A stretch of 64,000 bases of DNA from Chaunax sp. Z400. Taxonomy: Eukaryota > Chordata > Actinopteri > Lophiiformes > Chaunacidae. The notes beneath the pieces were generated by a model. It saw only the letters and a program-made list of their open reading frames with translations. It ran no database searches and was not told where the DNA came from. Below are positions 42,050 through 56,254 of the stretch, piece after piece. Numbering within the stretch: position 1 is the stretch's first letter; the number at the start of each line of letters is the position of its first letter. The position numbers and the translations under genes are program-made. The stretch lies in the NCBI GenBank assembly GCA_037577475.1, contig CM075183.1, positions 10,164,471 to 10,228,470 on the forward strand, in the 5' to 3' direction.

Positions 42050-44948
42050 AGACAGCGATCCAGTTGCACTTCAATATAGCTGTCTGGCTTAAGTTTAATT
42101 TTGCAGGCATAATGGCACCAGTCTGTAGAGAGGAAGTGTCTGACAGCATGCACACTCATTACAGTGGTGCTTCACATGTTAAGCTTGTTTACTTTATGGC
42201 ACAGTAGAAAAGCTTGCTTCATGTGGGTGTCAAAAGTCAAATGGATGTTTAAGTGATCATTTGTTTTGGTGACTGATCATCTCGTAAGGTTGTGGAATTT
42301 GCGTTTCAGGCCTCCTTCCTTTTATTGGGTGCAGTTTATAGGGGGACCCTGGGATTAACTTCCCATCCTCACCAGTTCTGACCATCTCTGGCCTCTGACC
42401 CTGTCCTTTTTCTATTTGTTCCTGAACTCAGGAACTCTGTCGTTATTTGTTCCTAACGACAGAATTTGTCCTGGCATCCTGCGAGAATCCTGCATTACCC
42501 CGTGACCTAAACCCTCAGGTCAAGAGTTACAGAACAAGAAGACGGTAAAAGAAAAAGGTATTGAGAATAAAGTAATTTACAGGCATCTCACAGTGTGATT
42601 GTTCGAAGCCAGCTTGTGTTTGACATTGCAGCCTGGCCCAACTGCAGGAGTGGTGGTAAATAAACCTCTCAGAAAAGGCTTGGCATGAACACACCCTGAG
42701 ACAATGTTTGAGAGGTTTAATCAATCCACAGGCCAGGCTGCATTCTTTCTAATCCTGAAAAAATATGATACACTTTATTTATTTATTTATCTTATTAGCA
42801 GCAAGTTTATGAGCTACATTTGACTAGATTGTTACCTGGGTTTGTGTTTATTTCCCAGGTATCTCCTCAGCTGTGACACATTGACAGCACTGAGCCCTTT
42901 CACCACACGGTCACCAGTCAGTAGTAGGGATGGATGAACATTAATTCTGAGCCTATTAATTCTGGCTTAGATTATTATCATAGGTCACAGGAGAGATCCG
43001 ATCAAGCCTGTTTCTCAGGCTGATTTTTGCCTGTTTGTGCACTCTTTGGGGGATATCCTCATGACCTGGTCTTTAGAGGAAGACGTCTCGGATCAATATA
43101 ACGTACATTTAATCCATTTGTTGTGCAGCCCTGTGGCGCTGTCGGCTCAACACACATCATGCTGCTCTATCAGCAGCTTCGTGTCCGGTGGACCTCGCTA
43201 CCTTCATCAAGCTTCTAAAATGGGGATTGGATGCTCCATATTTTAACACTGTCAGCCTCAACCAAAAAGGATTTCTTAATTGAATTTCAATATTGAATCA
43301 AAGTCACCTTGCTATCTTGGTCTGATCTTTGGCCTGTGCTAATGAGTGCTGGTATCACGACCATATACCAAAACCCGAGACCTGGAGCTATGCTAACATG
43401 CTCTATAAACAAATAACAAGAGACTGAAAGGTGTGAGTAATTAAATCCTTTGAGTCGCAGTTGCAGCGCATTCATTCTCAGCATGCTAACATTTGACCAA
43501 TCAGATGGAGCCTTGAAAGCTTGAAAAAAAATCCACCATCTTCCACCCTGGTTATAATGACGCAAACCAATCTACATGAGTGGCCGTCCTTAACATGCCT
43601 GTTCCTAATGGGTCGTTTGCTTGGCCTGTGGTATTGCTGGTTGCAGCTTCCTTGTTCTAACACTAGTAACGTTATACCCAGCATCCAGCAGCCTCGGCCA
43701 GAAAAGACTGGCTGCGGATGTAGGTGAGGACATGCTGGACTCAGTCTGCAGAGCCCTGAAGCCAGAGCGCTGTTAATTCTAAATTTATTCATACTGAGCG
43801 TGGTGCATATCCAAATTGAACCACCAAATTTGACACTGCACTTCCTTGGGCCCCAGCAACTCACATGCCAAGTCTGAAGTAGATTAGACAGACTTACAGA
43901 CAGACAGACAGAGATTCCTGGCATTATAGTCATAATGCTGGCGGCACAGGCTTGGCTTGGCTTGGCTTTCTAACAAGCGTGCATCCCCTTCTACTAAAAT
44001 CTTTCTTAGAGCTGGTTATGACATCTGTAATTATCTTCAAAGATTTAAAACGGAGTCTCCAGAACTGTGTAGAACATCTGCATCAGCGGTTAGAATTAGA
44101 TGAAGTCCCGTCACTTCATTGCTGCTAATGACGTTCCTGTTGAGACGGGAAGTGGAGCTGAACATTCCTGTCTGACTTGTTATTATCTTTATATTTTCTT
44201 CAGGTCATATAGACTGTTAATATTTGAAACAAGCTGGTGAATTGATAGCGGGGTCTTGCTCTCTCGCTCTTGTTAAAAGTCAATGTAGCTCGCCCGGAAG
44301 TCGATCTCTCTCTCTCTCTCTCATCCTAAAAACGACTTGATCAAATGTAATCCAGCCTCATCATCCAACCAAGGTGGTATTTCCTTAAATATAAGTAATA
44401 TGTCATTATTCTAAATGAATGGATGTTGGTCTAAACACAAAGAAATAACCAAAAGGAGAGGATGTTTGTTTCATTGTCATACGATTCGAGCCATATGTGT
44501 GCTGCTTGTAATGAATACGTAATCAACCAGACATGCATGTAACATTCTAGAGGATGACATCAGTCATTTTTTAGGAAGAATAGTTGTAAAACTTCAAAGA
44601 AGGGCAACAATATTAAGTCAAGATTACTTTGACTGACCCAAAACCAAAATGCTGGCGGCTTTGCCCGTGAGACAGAGCTGAATGTCAAAGTATCAGGGTA
44701 AAAAAAAAAATTAAATAAATGGTATTGTGACAAACTTAAGAAGCCTTGACCAAGACAATAACTAACATTAGTAACAGCTGTGTGAGTCAGGAAGTCCTGG
44801 TTAAGTACTAGTTAGTGAGCAGCTGCACTCACCCACAAACAAACACGTGTAGGATTATTTTTGGCAGTTGTGACATCGCTGCAGTAAAGCTGGCTCCCAA
44901 TAATGTGTCACATGTCATGTGCAGGAGTTTGAAAGGAATGTGCCTCCA

Positions 44949-44953
44949 GTGTG

Positions 44954-44998
<45 letters not shown>
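44949..44998. repeat. (GT)n microsatellite
   Basis: GT run with one TTT interruption. Confidence 0.9.
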
Positions 44999-45000
<2 letters not shown>

Positions 45001-45989
45001 TTCACTGTTTGTTCTCTGTTGCTAAATAATCATATACATATGTGTTTACATATGCAGTTTGCCTTGCAAAGTGTTTGTAGGTGTAGAAGAAGAGAAGGGG
45101 AAAAGTTCCGGTATGTCTGCATGACTTTCTCCACAAAATCTGGAGATGATGCAAGAGGGTATGAGTGTGTCTGTGTGGTTGAATCAAGCCCATAACAATT
45201 ATGCTTGTAGAAAATGTAAATACACTATAAATATTATGTTATGACACTGGGTTGATTTTCAAAACTTGTATTGATTTTATAGTTTACATGCAAAAATGTC
45301 TATTTTCCTTTTTTCTTTTTTTTTCTTAAGAACCTTGAACGCATCATTTAAAAAAACATACTGATATAGGCAACCAATCTTTTGCCCGGACTGCATTTTG
45401 AGGCCGTTGTGCTGTGATGTTTGAGGCTACAGGGACTGTGATAACTACAAATGCACATCACAGAAGAATGATGTTATGCATATAGAGGTGGTGGTGTTCT
45501 TTACACTATATGAGCGTTTTTGAAAAAATCAGATCATGAAAAAATCCCACTATACCTCTGTATTGGGATACATGTTACAACAATGATTCATGCTAAACCT
45601 AATGCTGATATTTAAATCAACGTTCTCCATCTGGCATGTATGGTGTACAGTATGTAATAGGTTGACAATTTGTCTGCATTATAAAATATACTGAAGGTAT
45701 TACTTTACAAAATTCGATGTCTTATATAAATGTAAAAAAATCAGCACTAATAATTAGAATTTCAACTAAGTTTATTTTAATCATCTGTTATATATGTTTG
45801 TTAATCATTTCATTTGATTTAAGAAAAAAAAGATATAAAAATAGTTTAATTTTCAATTACAATGACACTCAAGGCCCAGTAGTCCCCTTTAATTCAATCA
45901 AGCCTTATCCAAAATTATGGCCCAGTCGAAAAAATGTCTGATCACACAAAAGTTAAAGAAAATGAAAAAAAAAAATCCTGCATCTCCCT

Positions 45990-46125
45990 CTTTTTCCAGA
46001 TTCATATAAAAATTTATTGGGGTCTGTTCCATTCCAAGATCCATCCTCCCACCAAGTTTCACGGACATCTGTCCCGTAGATTTTGTGTAATCCTGCTGAC
46101 AAACCAACCAACCAACAAACATAAG
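45990..46125 (-). repeat. interspersed repeat, same family as 6233 (minus)
   Basis: The reverse strand reads CAGGATTACACAAAATCTAC..GTGAAACTTGGTGGGAGGAT..GGAATGGAACAGACCCC, the family consensus in inverted orientation. Confidence 0.6.
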
Positions 46126-46537
46126 GTAACTATTTGAAACATAAATACAAAGTATACTCAACCTACCTATCTTAGAGTCAGGTTGTCAAATAGATTTTCT
46201 AAAAGTTTGACCAAGATTGAAGAAGATTCTTACAACAAGCGGTCCACTTCCTATTCATCTGCTGATGATGGTCACAAAACGTGGCTGAAAGCTCTGGAAA
46301 ATTGGCTTCCAATAGATGAAGAAATAGATGCAGGAAATTAACAGAAAGTAGCTAACGCCCATTCATTTACTCCTACAGCAGCTGTTTGGAGTGAATAAAC
46401 ACACGCTGCTAATTCAGCCAGGTTTTTACTGTCTTGGTGCCAAGATCCAGCTGAGAGAGGAAAAATAAATACACCTTATCTGTGTGTTTTTGTAGGTTAA
46501 GAAAATTATTTGATCTGTAGCCTGTTCTTATTATCCC

Positions 46538-46680
46538 CACCAAGGAGGTTATGTTTTCATCCATGTCTGTTGGTTGGCTTGGTTGTTAAAAATATTTCGA
46601 TGGTGTGGGTATGGGCCAGGAATGAACCCGTTAAATATCGGCACGGATCAGAATAAAGAGTAGATTTGACTATTTCTTAA
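46538..46680 (+). repeat. interspersed repeat, same family as 6233 (plus)
   Basis: CACCAAGGAGGTTATGTTTT, GTCTGTTGGTTGGCTTGGTT and AATGAACCCGTTAAATATCG identify the family. Confidence 0.65.
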
Positions 46681-47117
46681 CTTTTCAAGGTTGTTTATTT
46701 AACATTTCCCTTATTTACGAAAAAGGCCAGAATAGACATGTTTAGGATGGTCCAGCCTTGGCTGAGGTATCTGAGTGCCATTCTAGTAAATACTCTGCTA
46801 CAAAGATGCTTCAATTAGACATGTGACAAAGATAAGAAGTCCGGAACTTGTGGTATTAAAGATGCAAATACAACCTTATCTATCATTAAGTATCGGATCA
46901 CTTCATTAGCCCTGTCTAATTTAATTAGCACAGCTGACACAAAGATAAAATTAGCTTTGTATTGAGTCCTACCAAACCTTAGCAAGAATAAAACAATACT
47001 TTGAATATAGCTTAATTATATATGTAACAAAAATCGCATTTTGACAATCACATCTTAAGCTACATGAAAAATCAGACCTATTGTAGGACAGTCAGACCAC
47101 TAATTAGTATGCATTTG

Positions 47118-47290
47118 TTATGAGACGGGGACAGCTATGGAGAAGACAGGAAATGTGGGAGAGACTGGGGGGGGGGGGGAGACCTGAGGCAAAGGTGCCA
47201 CGGGTGGGAATTGAGCCCGCGACCACCACTAGAGGACTGCAGCCTCTGTATATGGGGCGCACGCTCTACCAACCGAGGTAAACGCACCCC
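47118..47290 (-). mobile_element. tRNA-derived SINE
   Basis: On the minus strand 47290-47194 reads as a tRNA-like head: A-box-like CCTCGGTTGGTAGAGCG, then B-box-like GGGCTCAATTCCC, ending GTGGCACC. A SINE body follows with a 13-base C run (47167-47179 as G) and TTTCCTGTCTTCTCCATAGC. The arms of the cloverleaf are not all pairable, so it is not a tRNA gene. Confidence 0.7.
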
Positions 47291-47689
47291 ATAATTAGTA
47301 ATTTAACAACCATTTTATGAAGGGTTTAGCTTGTAAATATTGGTAAAGGCTTTATCTAAAGGCATTTAGCCAATAAACATGTCCTCAAAGGAAAAGATAA
47401 GCTGTGAGCTGAGATTAGATAAGTTATACTTTATTGAACCCATGACATTTGATGACAGTGACTGTGAATCTTAGAAGTCCACTTCTGCACATGGCAAAAT
47501 GTCTTCAGTGGACAAGAGACCTTTTGTGTAAACTGAGTAAATGGTTCTATTTTTACTGACACGATGGTGGTGCAGCATGCAGAATGAAATAAGACCAAAC
47601 TGGTGGGCAGATACACAGCACAGCTCTTCTTACTGGGATAAATACTGGCTGACCTCACTGGTGCTAAGCCCCTCCACTGTGGCTCCACA

Positions 47690-47690
47690 G

Positions 47691-47719
<29 letters not shown>
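47690..47719. repeat. (CA)n microsatellite
   Basis: CA run. Confidence 0.9.
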
Positions 47720-47724
<5 letters not shown>

Positions 47725-48000
47725 TAAGCTCAGAATGTGGTGTAGGCTCGTGACATTTCTCTGCAGCCTGCTGTTTTATGGGCCTTTGACGAAGGCAGGA
47801 ATGACATGTTGTTTGTCCTGCATGAGTCCACCGACTGAATACTGAGGTCACATCACAGCTTTTGATGACTTAGGCTGATATTTTTGTGTATAAATGTTCT
47901 GTTATGAGTTTGTTTGAGTACAGTATATAAAAAATATACAGTATATATGTAGTTCTATCGTTTTAGGTTTTTTAGGGTTGGCAAAGTGAGACACTAAAGC

Positions 48001-48048
48001 CACTTACTTACTTATTTACTTACTTACTTACTTAGTTACTTAGTTACT
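48001..48048. repeat. (ACTT)n microsatellite
   Basis: Tetranucleotide ACTT run with variants (ATTT, AGTT). Confidence 0.9.
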
Positions 48049-51000
48049 CACCTACCAGGGACAGTGCACATTAATCAAAATGTCAGTTTCCACATCAATG
48101 TAAATGTGCCGGAGTTAGCTAATTAGCTAATTAGCTAATTTTCATCTGTAGTCCCTGGGCAGCTTGTTATAAATAGTGATCTAGTGTCATCAATGCACCG
48201 TTTTAACAAATACGACAATAAAATACAATTCAACACAGTACACAAATGCATTACAGAAATAACAGATGTATAAAAACAAACAAGACGATGATCTTCTCTT
48301 GAATCTCAAGCTCCTGGTCTATCTGATTGGTTATTAGGGATGGGCATTTCAAGGAAAAATAATAATTAATAATCAAAAAAATTGCCATATAACAGAGTGA
48401 GTGGAAAAGTATTCAGTACACAGATATTAGTGTCTTTAGCTTAGCTTAGCTTAAAAACTCGGAAATGGTGAATTTGTGAACTGGTAAATTGTTCTCCTGT
48501 CTCAATCAAAAACTAAAAGGGCCCCTAGTCTGTGTAATCCTTGAAGGTTGAATCTGAAGCAACACGGGCCTCATTTGTAAAAGTTGCGGCGCACAAAAAA
48601 GTTGCGTACACGGGGGTGAAATGTGCGTAAGCATCTTTCACTGCAAGTGTTGGTATTTATAGAGAATTTCTACGCGGAAAAAGGCGCAAATCTACACCAA
48701 CACTTCGTATGTGTGTTACACGTGAACTGCAGTATGGAACTGCGACAGGAATGTAAAATATTTCATTAAAAAGAAAAACCACACCTATGTGTTCCCCTTG
48801 CAGACTGCTCTTCTCTGTCATATCCATTCTGTATACCTCACAGCTCCAGCCTGCAGCCTGCAGCTTCCCATTAATTGAGCCTTCAGTGTCGGACTTGCTG
48901 AGTACGTGACATTTAAATGTGACGGCAGCATTCAAGGTCAGCCATGCATTTTACAGGGAGGTCCACATTACAGTATACCAAGTTATCTGACCGGCTCGTT
49001 CAAGCAGCTGTGGTGTATGGATTAAATGACTGCAGCTGTGGTTTAATTGTCTGGACTTGTAAGGAAAGTGTTCGTGTGATTCTTTATAGGATGAAATGTA
49101 AAACAGGTAAAGGGTTACAACTGATACACACACATGCAAAGTCACAGCTGGGTTAGCTGTGCACCAACAGAAAACGTGTTATTTTATTATGATTAATGTA
49201 AAGGTAAGCTACCTTTATAGAATTTGGTTGAGTGTAAATGTTAGCTGCTTTAGCTAAAGGGTTATCACAGATGTTTAAACTTGCAAAAATCATTTGCAAT
49301 TATTTCCAACATACCGTCCAACTATTTATTCACCCATCTGTGTTAAGCTGCTTATCCGAATCCTGGTGGCATCCTTGTTTCTGGTCACATGCTCAGAATA
49401 CCTCCCCAGGGAGGCGTCATGGGGGCCATGGAACACCTCCACTAACTCCTGTTACTGGGTATAGGAGTGAGCTGTTCTTCTCTGAGCTCCTCCTGGCCCT
49501 CCCAAACCTTCGTCTTGTGACAGATTTCATTTGGTCTTCCTCTCTATGATCCGTATCTGTCTCCACCATGGTTGCAGGTTAGAACATGGAGACGCTGATC
49601 GAATGAGAACTTAATGACTGTATCAGTGTACATGTCACATCAATCCACCTTGTCAACATCACGCTTCATTTCACTGACCTGAGCTTGAGGCACCTGAATG
49701 TCTGTAAGTTGAACTGTTGAACTGCTTCCAGTGTTTAAACGGGGGAAAACCTAATGGCTGTTCTAGGAATGTCAGAATTGTGATCGACTGGAGCTTAAAG
49801 GATTACACTTGTCGAGACTTGACTCCTCATGTTTCTGACAATGTCAATGTATGCATTGTGTGTCATCATTGGGCATCCGGTTGCAAGATATGTAGGAAAA
49901 TGATTGTGTTTGTCAAACCTACCAAATGTAAATTGTAAATATTCCACTGCAGTGAATCTATCTAACATTGTTCATCAGTTTATTGATGACAACTAAAGGT
50001 TTTAATACTTTTATTCTCTATGAGATCTTCCACACAGAGGCCTAAATCAGTGGAGACATGAATCAACGCTTCTAGCTGATCTTTATTTGTATAATGCTTT
50101 ATTACAAATCACAAATCTGTACGTTATTTAACACAAAAGGTTGTGAACATACATGAGTAGCCATGCAAGTGTAGTCACGATGCCACCAGCCTTCTAGAAC
50201 CACCTTTTTTTGAAACAAACACTTTAAAGCAACTTTATGCAGAAAAGGCTATTTTGCATGAATTGCTGGTTTCTGTAGTAATTTGCAAGATGTAAAGCAC
50301 ATGTGCATGCTCAGCATTTTCTGTTTTAGGTTTTTTGCCGCACACAACTCAGAATAGCAGCACACCAAGCTAACATAACCTCAACCAAAGACATGATGCA
50401 ACCTGGTCATAAAATCCTACCAACTAAATCCTTTGTCGAAATGGGCTGACTGTGTTACGTTTCAGCAAAGTTGAGGTTGGGGACCCAGACGCAGACATCA
50501 GGCCAGATGCAGGGAGGATGCAGTTCAATGATTTAATACACAAAAGATCCAACTGTAATGCAAACAGTGTCCAAAACGGTAAAAACAGAGTCAAAGTCCG
50601 TAAGATAGAAAATACACAAGAAAAATCCAAGACGTCCAAAACCAAACAGTCCAAAAATCCCAAAGGAGCAAAGAAAAAAAATCCCAAAACAGGTGAAAGT
50701 AAAACACTGAACCTTCCCTCAGTGATGTTCTGTCTCTCTGGCTGACCAACATCCGTTTGTAAGATAAAAGGATGCTTGGAGTTTGCTCATCACTTCCCAT
50801 CTTCTCTATATAAACATGTCTGTGGGTAGTGACGAGGTCAGAGCCTCGACGCTGAACTTAAACTTTAATCTGCTTCTCTTTTCACCATCTTTCTTCCAAA
50901 CCTCCTACCAGAGACCCAAAGCTCCTGCAGCAGCGATGTCAACACCAACACTCCCCAACCAGTTCTCTAAACAGAGTCATCTAACTGCACAGCTACGGTT

Positions 51001-51620
51001 AGCATCAGCAACAGGTTGCTTTCACCAAACTCCATCAATCAGAGATTTGAGGCCGAGGAGTCGAAGGACACGAGAGGGAAAAACAGGAAACTGCTCCCCA
51101 TAATTTACGATCCAGTTTCACCACAATGTGTGATAGTTGGTGGTGGTGTGTGATGTCGTGCCGTACAGAATTACACACTGCGTTTCTACCCACTGACCAA
51201 CATTACATGGGGTGAGATGGAGAAACCAGGAGTCAGTTTGAAGTCAAAATGATTTTGAAGCTATTTTCAGTTTAAATAGTTGCATAATGTAGTTTGAGTG
51301 AAACAGAACAGATATCACAGGAAAACACATGTTAAAAGCTAATGAACACACATTGTTTGTGTTGATTGTTAAACACAATATTGAGAAATATTCACTTGAG
51401 CTCTCCCTTAATTGCCACCTGTGCTCTTACAGGACATATTGCATGTCCAATGGACCTATTTGTAGGGACCCTGTAATAGGATGCAGGTCCTTTGCATTTT
51501 TCAGATGCATCATGGGAATGTGTGCAGCTACCTTGATCAGGTTACTGCTGTGTGTGTGTGTGAAGGAGACACACACAAAAATCAATGAGTGCCAGTGAAT
51601 TATTTATCAATGCACTTTCT

Positions 51621-51622
<2 letters not shown>

Positions 51623-51697
<75 letters not shown>
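51623..51697. repeat. (TG)n microsatellite, about 75 bp
   Basis: Uninterrupted TG run. Confidence 0.95.
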
Positions 51698-51699
<2 letters not shown>

Positions 51700-51877
51700 A
51701 TGTACTGTGATTGATGGTTCTCTGGATTTTTGCCTGTGGCCATTTTTAAACACACACACTGCTGTGTAGTGATTCAAGTTATAATAAACTGTACGTGCTA
51801 AAAACACCATCATTTGTTGTCTTCAGTACCAGTGTACTTCCTTCCTTTTCTCTCCCCCTTCTCTTTTCATCCCTTAC

Positions 51878-52072
51878 CTCCGCCAAGGAGGTTATGTGAT
51901 TGGTTGGGTTTGTTTGTCTGTTTGTCAGCAGGATTACACAAAAGCTAATGGACGGATTTGCATGAAATTTTCCCCAAAGATGGACCCTAGCATATCCTAG
52001 AGGTGGTTAAATTTTGGTGATGATCCGGATTATTGTTGGGCCTTGGCGCAGGTTTGCACTCTCCTAGTGCTC
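51878..52072 (+). repeat. interspersed repeat, same family as 6233 (plus), fullest copy
   Basis: It starts CCTCCGCCAAGGAGGTTATG and contains CAGCAGGATTACACAAAAGC, GGACGGATTTGCATGAAATT and GATCCGGATTATTGTTGGGC. It ends beside a (TTTCC)n run. Confidence 0.7.
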
Positions 52073-52076
52073 TTGT

Positions 52077-52127
52077 TCCTTTCCTTTCCTTTCCCTTCCC
52101 TTCCCTTCCTTTCCTTTCCTTTCCTTC
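52077..52127. repeat. (TTTCC)n pentanucleotide microsatellite
   Basis: Pyrimidine-only tract of TTCCT/TTCCC units. Confidence 0.9.
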
Positions 52128-52837
52128 ATGTTGTGCTTCTTTGGTGATCACTAATCCTGAATGTTACCACTTCTCACTCCGCAGAAGTTTGGTGAGGAAG
52201 GATATTTAACTCAGTACATTTTACTGTGTTACTCTCCATTACTTTATGAGTTTGTCTTCTCAACAGAAATATTTCTCTCACCCACTAATTAATTGTGATT
52301 TCATTTACTTTGCAGGGTTTTTGTTTTTTGGTCGCTGTTAAAATCAGCAAAACCTGCAAAGATTTGACATTAAAAGCTGCTAAGATCAGAGGGCATCATC
52401 CCTCCTTTTCCCAATAGGCCTTAATGTGCCACAAATCAATTGCAGTTGTTATACTTTGCTGATACTTAGAGCATTCTTAAGCACCCCTTAACCACAAATC
52501 AACACTTTCATGCGGAGACTGGCTACATAACCAGTGACTTAGAAAACAAAACGCATTCAAGTTTCTGCATCGTGATGTTGAAATTGAATGTCACACCAGT
52601 GTGATTTTGAATTAGCGAGAAGGAGAGGAGGGAGAGACAAAGATGGTTACCATGTCAGGAAAAGAGAGAGAGAGGAAGGAGGAGAATCAGGTCATGGATG
52701 GAGGAGAAGAAAACAGTCAGTGCTTTAATGTGCAACTCCTCTTTTTCTGGCACTCGTCCATCCATCCATCTTTAAGCTGGTTGTCATTGGTTACAGCCTC
52801 ATTTATCCTCCTCCTCTCTCCATTGAGAGGCCATGAC

Positions 52838-52846
52838 TGTGTGTGT

Positions 52847-52933
<87 letters not shown>
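52838..52933. repeat. (GT)n microsatellite, about 95 bp
   Basis: Longest pure dinucleotide tract in the window, with one TC interruption near 52850. Confidence 0.95.
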
Positions 52934-52935
<2 letters not shown>

Positions 52936-53212
52936 ATCTCTCTCCTGTTGTGTTTGACTCTTTATCAGGAAGATGTTTCTTCATATTTGCCTGCATAAAA
53001 ACACATGTACACACATGTGACACCACGGAACGCCAGCTTTCAACCACTGCACAGTTTTAAATTTGTGGTACTATTGCACTTTATATTTTAATTCAGGGAG
53101 GGGGTGCTACTGGAGCTGAACTAAATAATGCTGATATACAGCGGCACCCTCTTCCTGCCTCTGTCTTGTACACACACAGACACACACACACCTGAATGAA
53201 CCTCAAATGTTA

Positions 53213-54075
53213 ACCCAAATTTCAGTCATTATCGGCAAAACATGTCTGGAGCTTTACAGCCGAACAGTGTTGCAGCGTTCTCCTAAACAACTGAAGAAGA
53301 CTTTTTGGACTTGTTTTAAAATGTAAAAAAAAAGCACAAAAAAAAGCAATACAATGACTTTTGACAGTTTGCATTGCATAATCCAAGTCTATAAACGCCT
53401 CAAGATCCCAAACTAGCCTGACAAGATGTTATTTACATCCTTTTTAAGCTGAACTCTTCACTGTATAGCCTCAAGGCTAAAAGCATCACTGTGCTCTCTG
53501 TCTGAGGAAGGTGCACGAGCTGAAACGTGTGCATGCACCACTCGACGAGATCCACAAGAACAACAATCCCTGCATACCTTAGCAGGCGCGCAATAAGCAA
53601 AAATGCAGCATTACATCCAGCAGAGGCCCTTTTTTGCTGCAACTTCAGTAGAGCTTCCAAGTAGCAGGCAAACACTGAGGTAAGCAAAGATAACGAGTTA
53701 TTGATCCCGTCTTGTGGTGCACATACAGCCGTTTAAGCTTGTGCACCATCCTGCACTGTCATGCTTTTAGCTTAGAAGCTACAGAGAAGAGTTCAGCTCT
53801 AAAAAATAAAAAAAAAGGTGCAAATAACGTCTTTCCAAATCAATCTTTGACCTCTGAGCTTCTGGAGACTCGGATTATACCATGCAAGATGTTTGAGACG
53901 TTTTATGTTTGTTTTTGGTTATTTTTTAAAAAGAAGTCCCCAATCCTCTTCAGTTGTCTAGGAGAATGCTACAAGCTGTTTTCTGCGAAGAGTAGGAAAC
54001 TCTCCGTCGGCGTAGGGATGACGAGATTGTAATGACTACATTTTCACTTTTAGGTGAACTGTTCCTTCATAAACA
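53213..54075 (+). repeat. fold-back element family I, full length with long arms (copy f)
   Basis: The left arm (TTTCAGTCATTATCGG.., AACAACTGAAGAAGACTTTT, AAGCTGAACTCTTCACTG) is mirrored by the right arm (AGAGAAGAGTTCAGCTC, AGTCCCCAATCCTCTTCAGT, GTGAACTGTTCCTTCATAAA). The central block is GTCTGAGGAAGGTGCACGAG. The arms are about 350 bp each and there is no coding capacity. Confidence 0.75.
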
Positions 54076-54757
54076 GACTGACAATCAGTGTTTGTTGGTC
54101 TCTCTGGTTGAAAGTGCCAAGTGTGTTGCACCTCTGGCCACACCCAGCGGTGATGTCATGCTGTGCTGGCACAACCTGGAACACACTTCTTTTACACGTC
54201 AGTGTCTATTTGCAGGTTTTGAGATGTCCTCAAGCAGAGTTAGTGTCGGCATAGCACACCCAGACCTAGGACCAGACGTTTTGTAGTCAAGTTGCATTTT
54301 TCGTAATGTAGACCCCAAGTATATCCTGCAGTCAACTAAAGCTAGCGATAAGGAAGCATGAAGACGCTTCGAGCAGAGCGTACTCCCGATCCTCCAGCAG
54401 GAAGTTCCACCACCAAACTCAACCTCTTTGACAACAAGACTGTTGCCCAACCACCTAGAGATGTCCTGGGATTAAAGGGGTAAATCATCTAGGAAGGGTG
54501 GCTCCCAGCTGATGGCCTTGCAGCTGTGACAGGCAGTAATGCCCTGCAGGTACTGTAGTGAATACCTGTGTTTCCATCTGACTCATATTTCTATAGATGC
54601 ACATTAAGGGTGCCGCAGTGAAAGGGGACTACTTTTGAACCTATTTAGGTCAAGTAGCATCCAAAAGACCACACACCTTACCAATAGCCAATGTCCTTCT
54701 CTTAACTTTATGACCAGCAGTAGGGTTTGGGATTGGGGTCGATGGCTCATTAAAGAG

Positions 54758-54758
<1 letters not shown>

Positions 54759-54794
<36 letters not shown>

Positions 54795-54795
54795 C
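54759..54795. repeat. (CA)n-(TA)n compound microsatellite
   Basis: CA run grading into TATATA. Confidence 0.9.
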
Positions 54796-56145
54796 TCACA
54801 CACACTAACAAAGGGAGAGAGAGATAGACCCACATCACCAGTCTCACGAATCCCTCACTAGGCTTATGGGACAGTCTTTTAACCCACCAGTGCTCCCAGT
54901 AGTGATACGGTCATCTGAGCCTTTGAAGTGAAGCTCTTTATGGTAGTCTGGTTCACTTTGGTCCTGTGTTGGCCTATCAGTGAGGGAAAGATGGAGATGA
55001 GGTTAGAGGTTCTCATCACAGAGGTTGAGCACCGTAAAACTGTTTTGTTTGGAGGGCTTAGCAGAATATCAAATAAAAGGAGGCTGTCAATGTTTGGGTA
55101 ATACTGTAGACTGACATGCTGTCTAGCCAATCAGAGAGCTAGAATTAGTAGCTACGGTGTCACTGTTTGAGTGAAATGAGAGAACTTTGACGTAAACTAA
55201 ACAATTTAAATCAAATAGCAGTTCCGCCTGTACTCCAGTCTAGAGCGTGATGACAATCTTTAAAACCTTCCCAAAAACATCAGCTGAGAGAGAATTTCTG
55301 AGTGCATGAAGGAGATCGTCTTCTGTTAACATCATAACCTGCCACTTTTCAAAAAAAGCGGCCTTTTATTTCCCAGAACACCCCCCCTACTAATCAAGCA
55401 CTCTGTCATTAGCCGCTATATGAGCAGAGGTCACAAACAAAAGCTCGCTGAGTCAGTTCGAGCACAAACACCATGAAGCTGAGGTGAGGTTCGATATAGG
55501 TGTGGTTGTTGGTTTTAAAACCTGCACCAAAGGAGAATTTGGGAGGAAGGTCAAGAGGCTAAGTTAAGATCATAAATCACCCAAAGTATCCGTTCAGCTC
55601 TGTCTTATCTTTCCCTCCTTCCTTCTCAAGGAGGTGACTAGCAGATGACAGATTGGACCGACAGCAGGATGCTGCAGCGCCAATCTGACCAAACCTCAGT
55701 GAGGGAAATAGGAATGTTTAGACTAAAGAGAGAGAATGGAGGGAACCGTATTCATTCTGTGACTGTGCTGTGATGCTTTCATACTGAATTAAAGCCTATG
55801 CAGATATATCTATCTCCAAAGCCAAAAACAGTACCACAAGATTTCTGAGAGTCTAAACTGAGACTGTCATTGATCGAGGGTATAAAAAGCAGCTGAGTCA
55901 CTATATTCCTCTAAGTATTTTTCGACAGGACGAATGGCATAATCTAAAAGGTTTGTATAGATTTTATTAACACATTTAGCCTCTATGATCAGCGGAAATG
56001 TCATCAGACGGCTGTAAATTGTGTTAACGCTTCATTATGTAGGGCTTCATTATTTAGGGCATGTCAGTGTTTGGTCCCACTTTTGGTTTTGTTGAAGATG
56101 CCATTATGGCAGCTCTGGTGCTGAATGATTTGCAATGCAGATCCA

Positions 56146-56254
<109 letters not shown>

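Noticed and set aside
43478..43933. 151-codon minus-strand frame
   Set aside because: No recognisable family. Composition and setting suggest unclassified repeat sequence in the third gene's intron.
47194..47290. Functional tRNA gene on the minus strand
   Set aside because: A- and B-box-like blocks are present but the stems do not all pair and a SINE body follows, so it is a tRNA-derived SINE.
49330..49530. Possible LINE-related block (CTCCCCAGGGAGGCGTCATG.. GAGCTCCTCCTGGCCCTCC)
   Set aside because: It resembles a widespread teleost repeat, but I could not assign a frame, ends or family with confidence.
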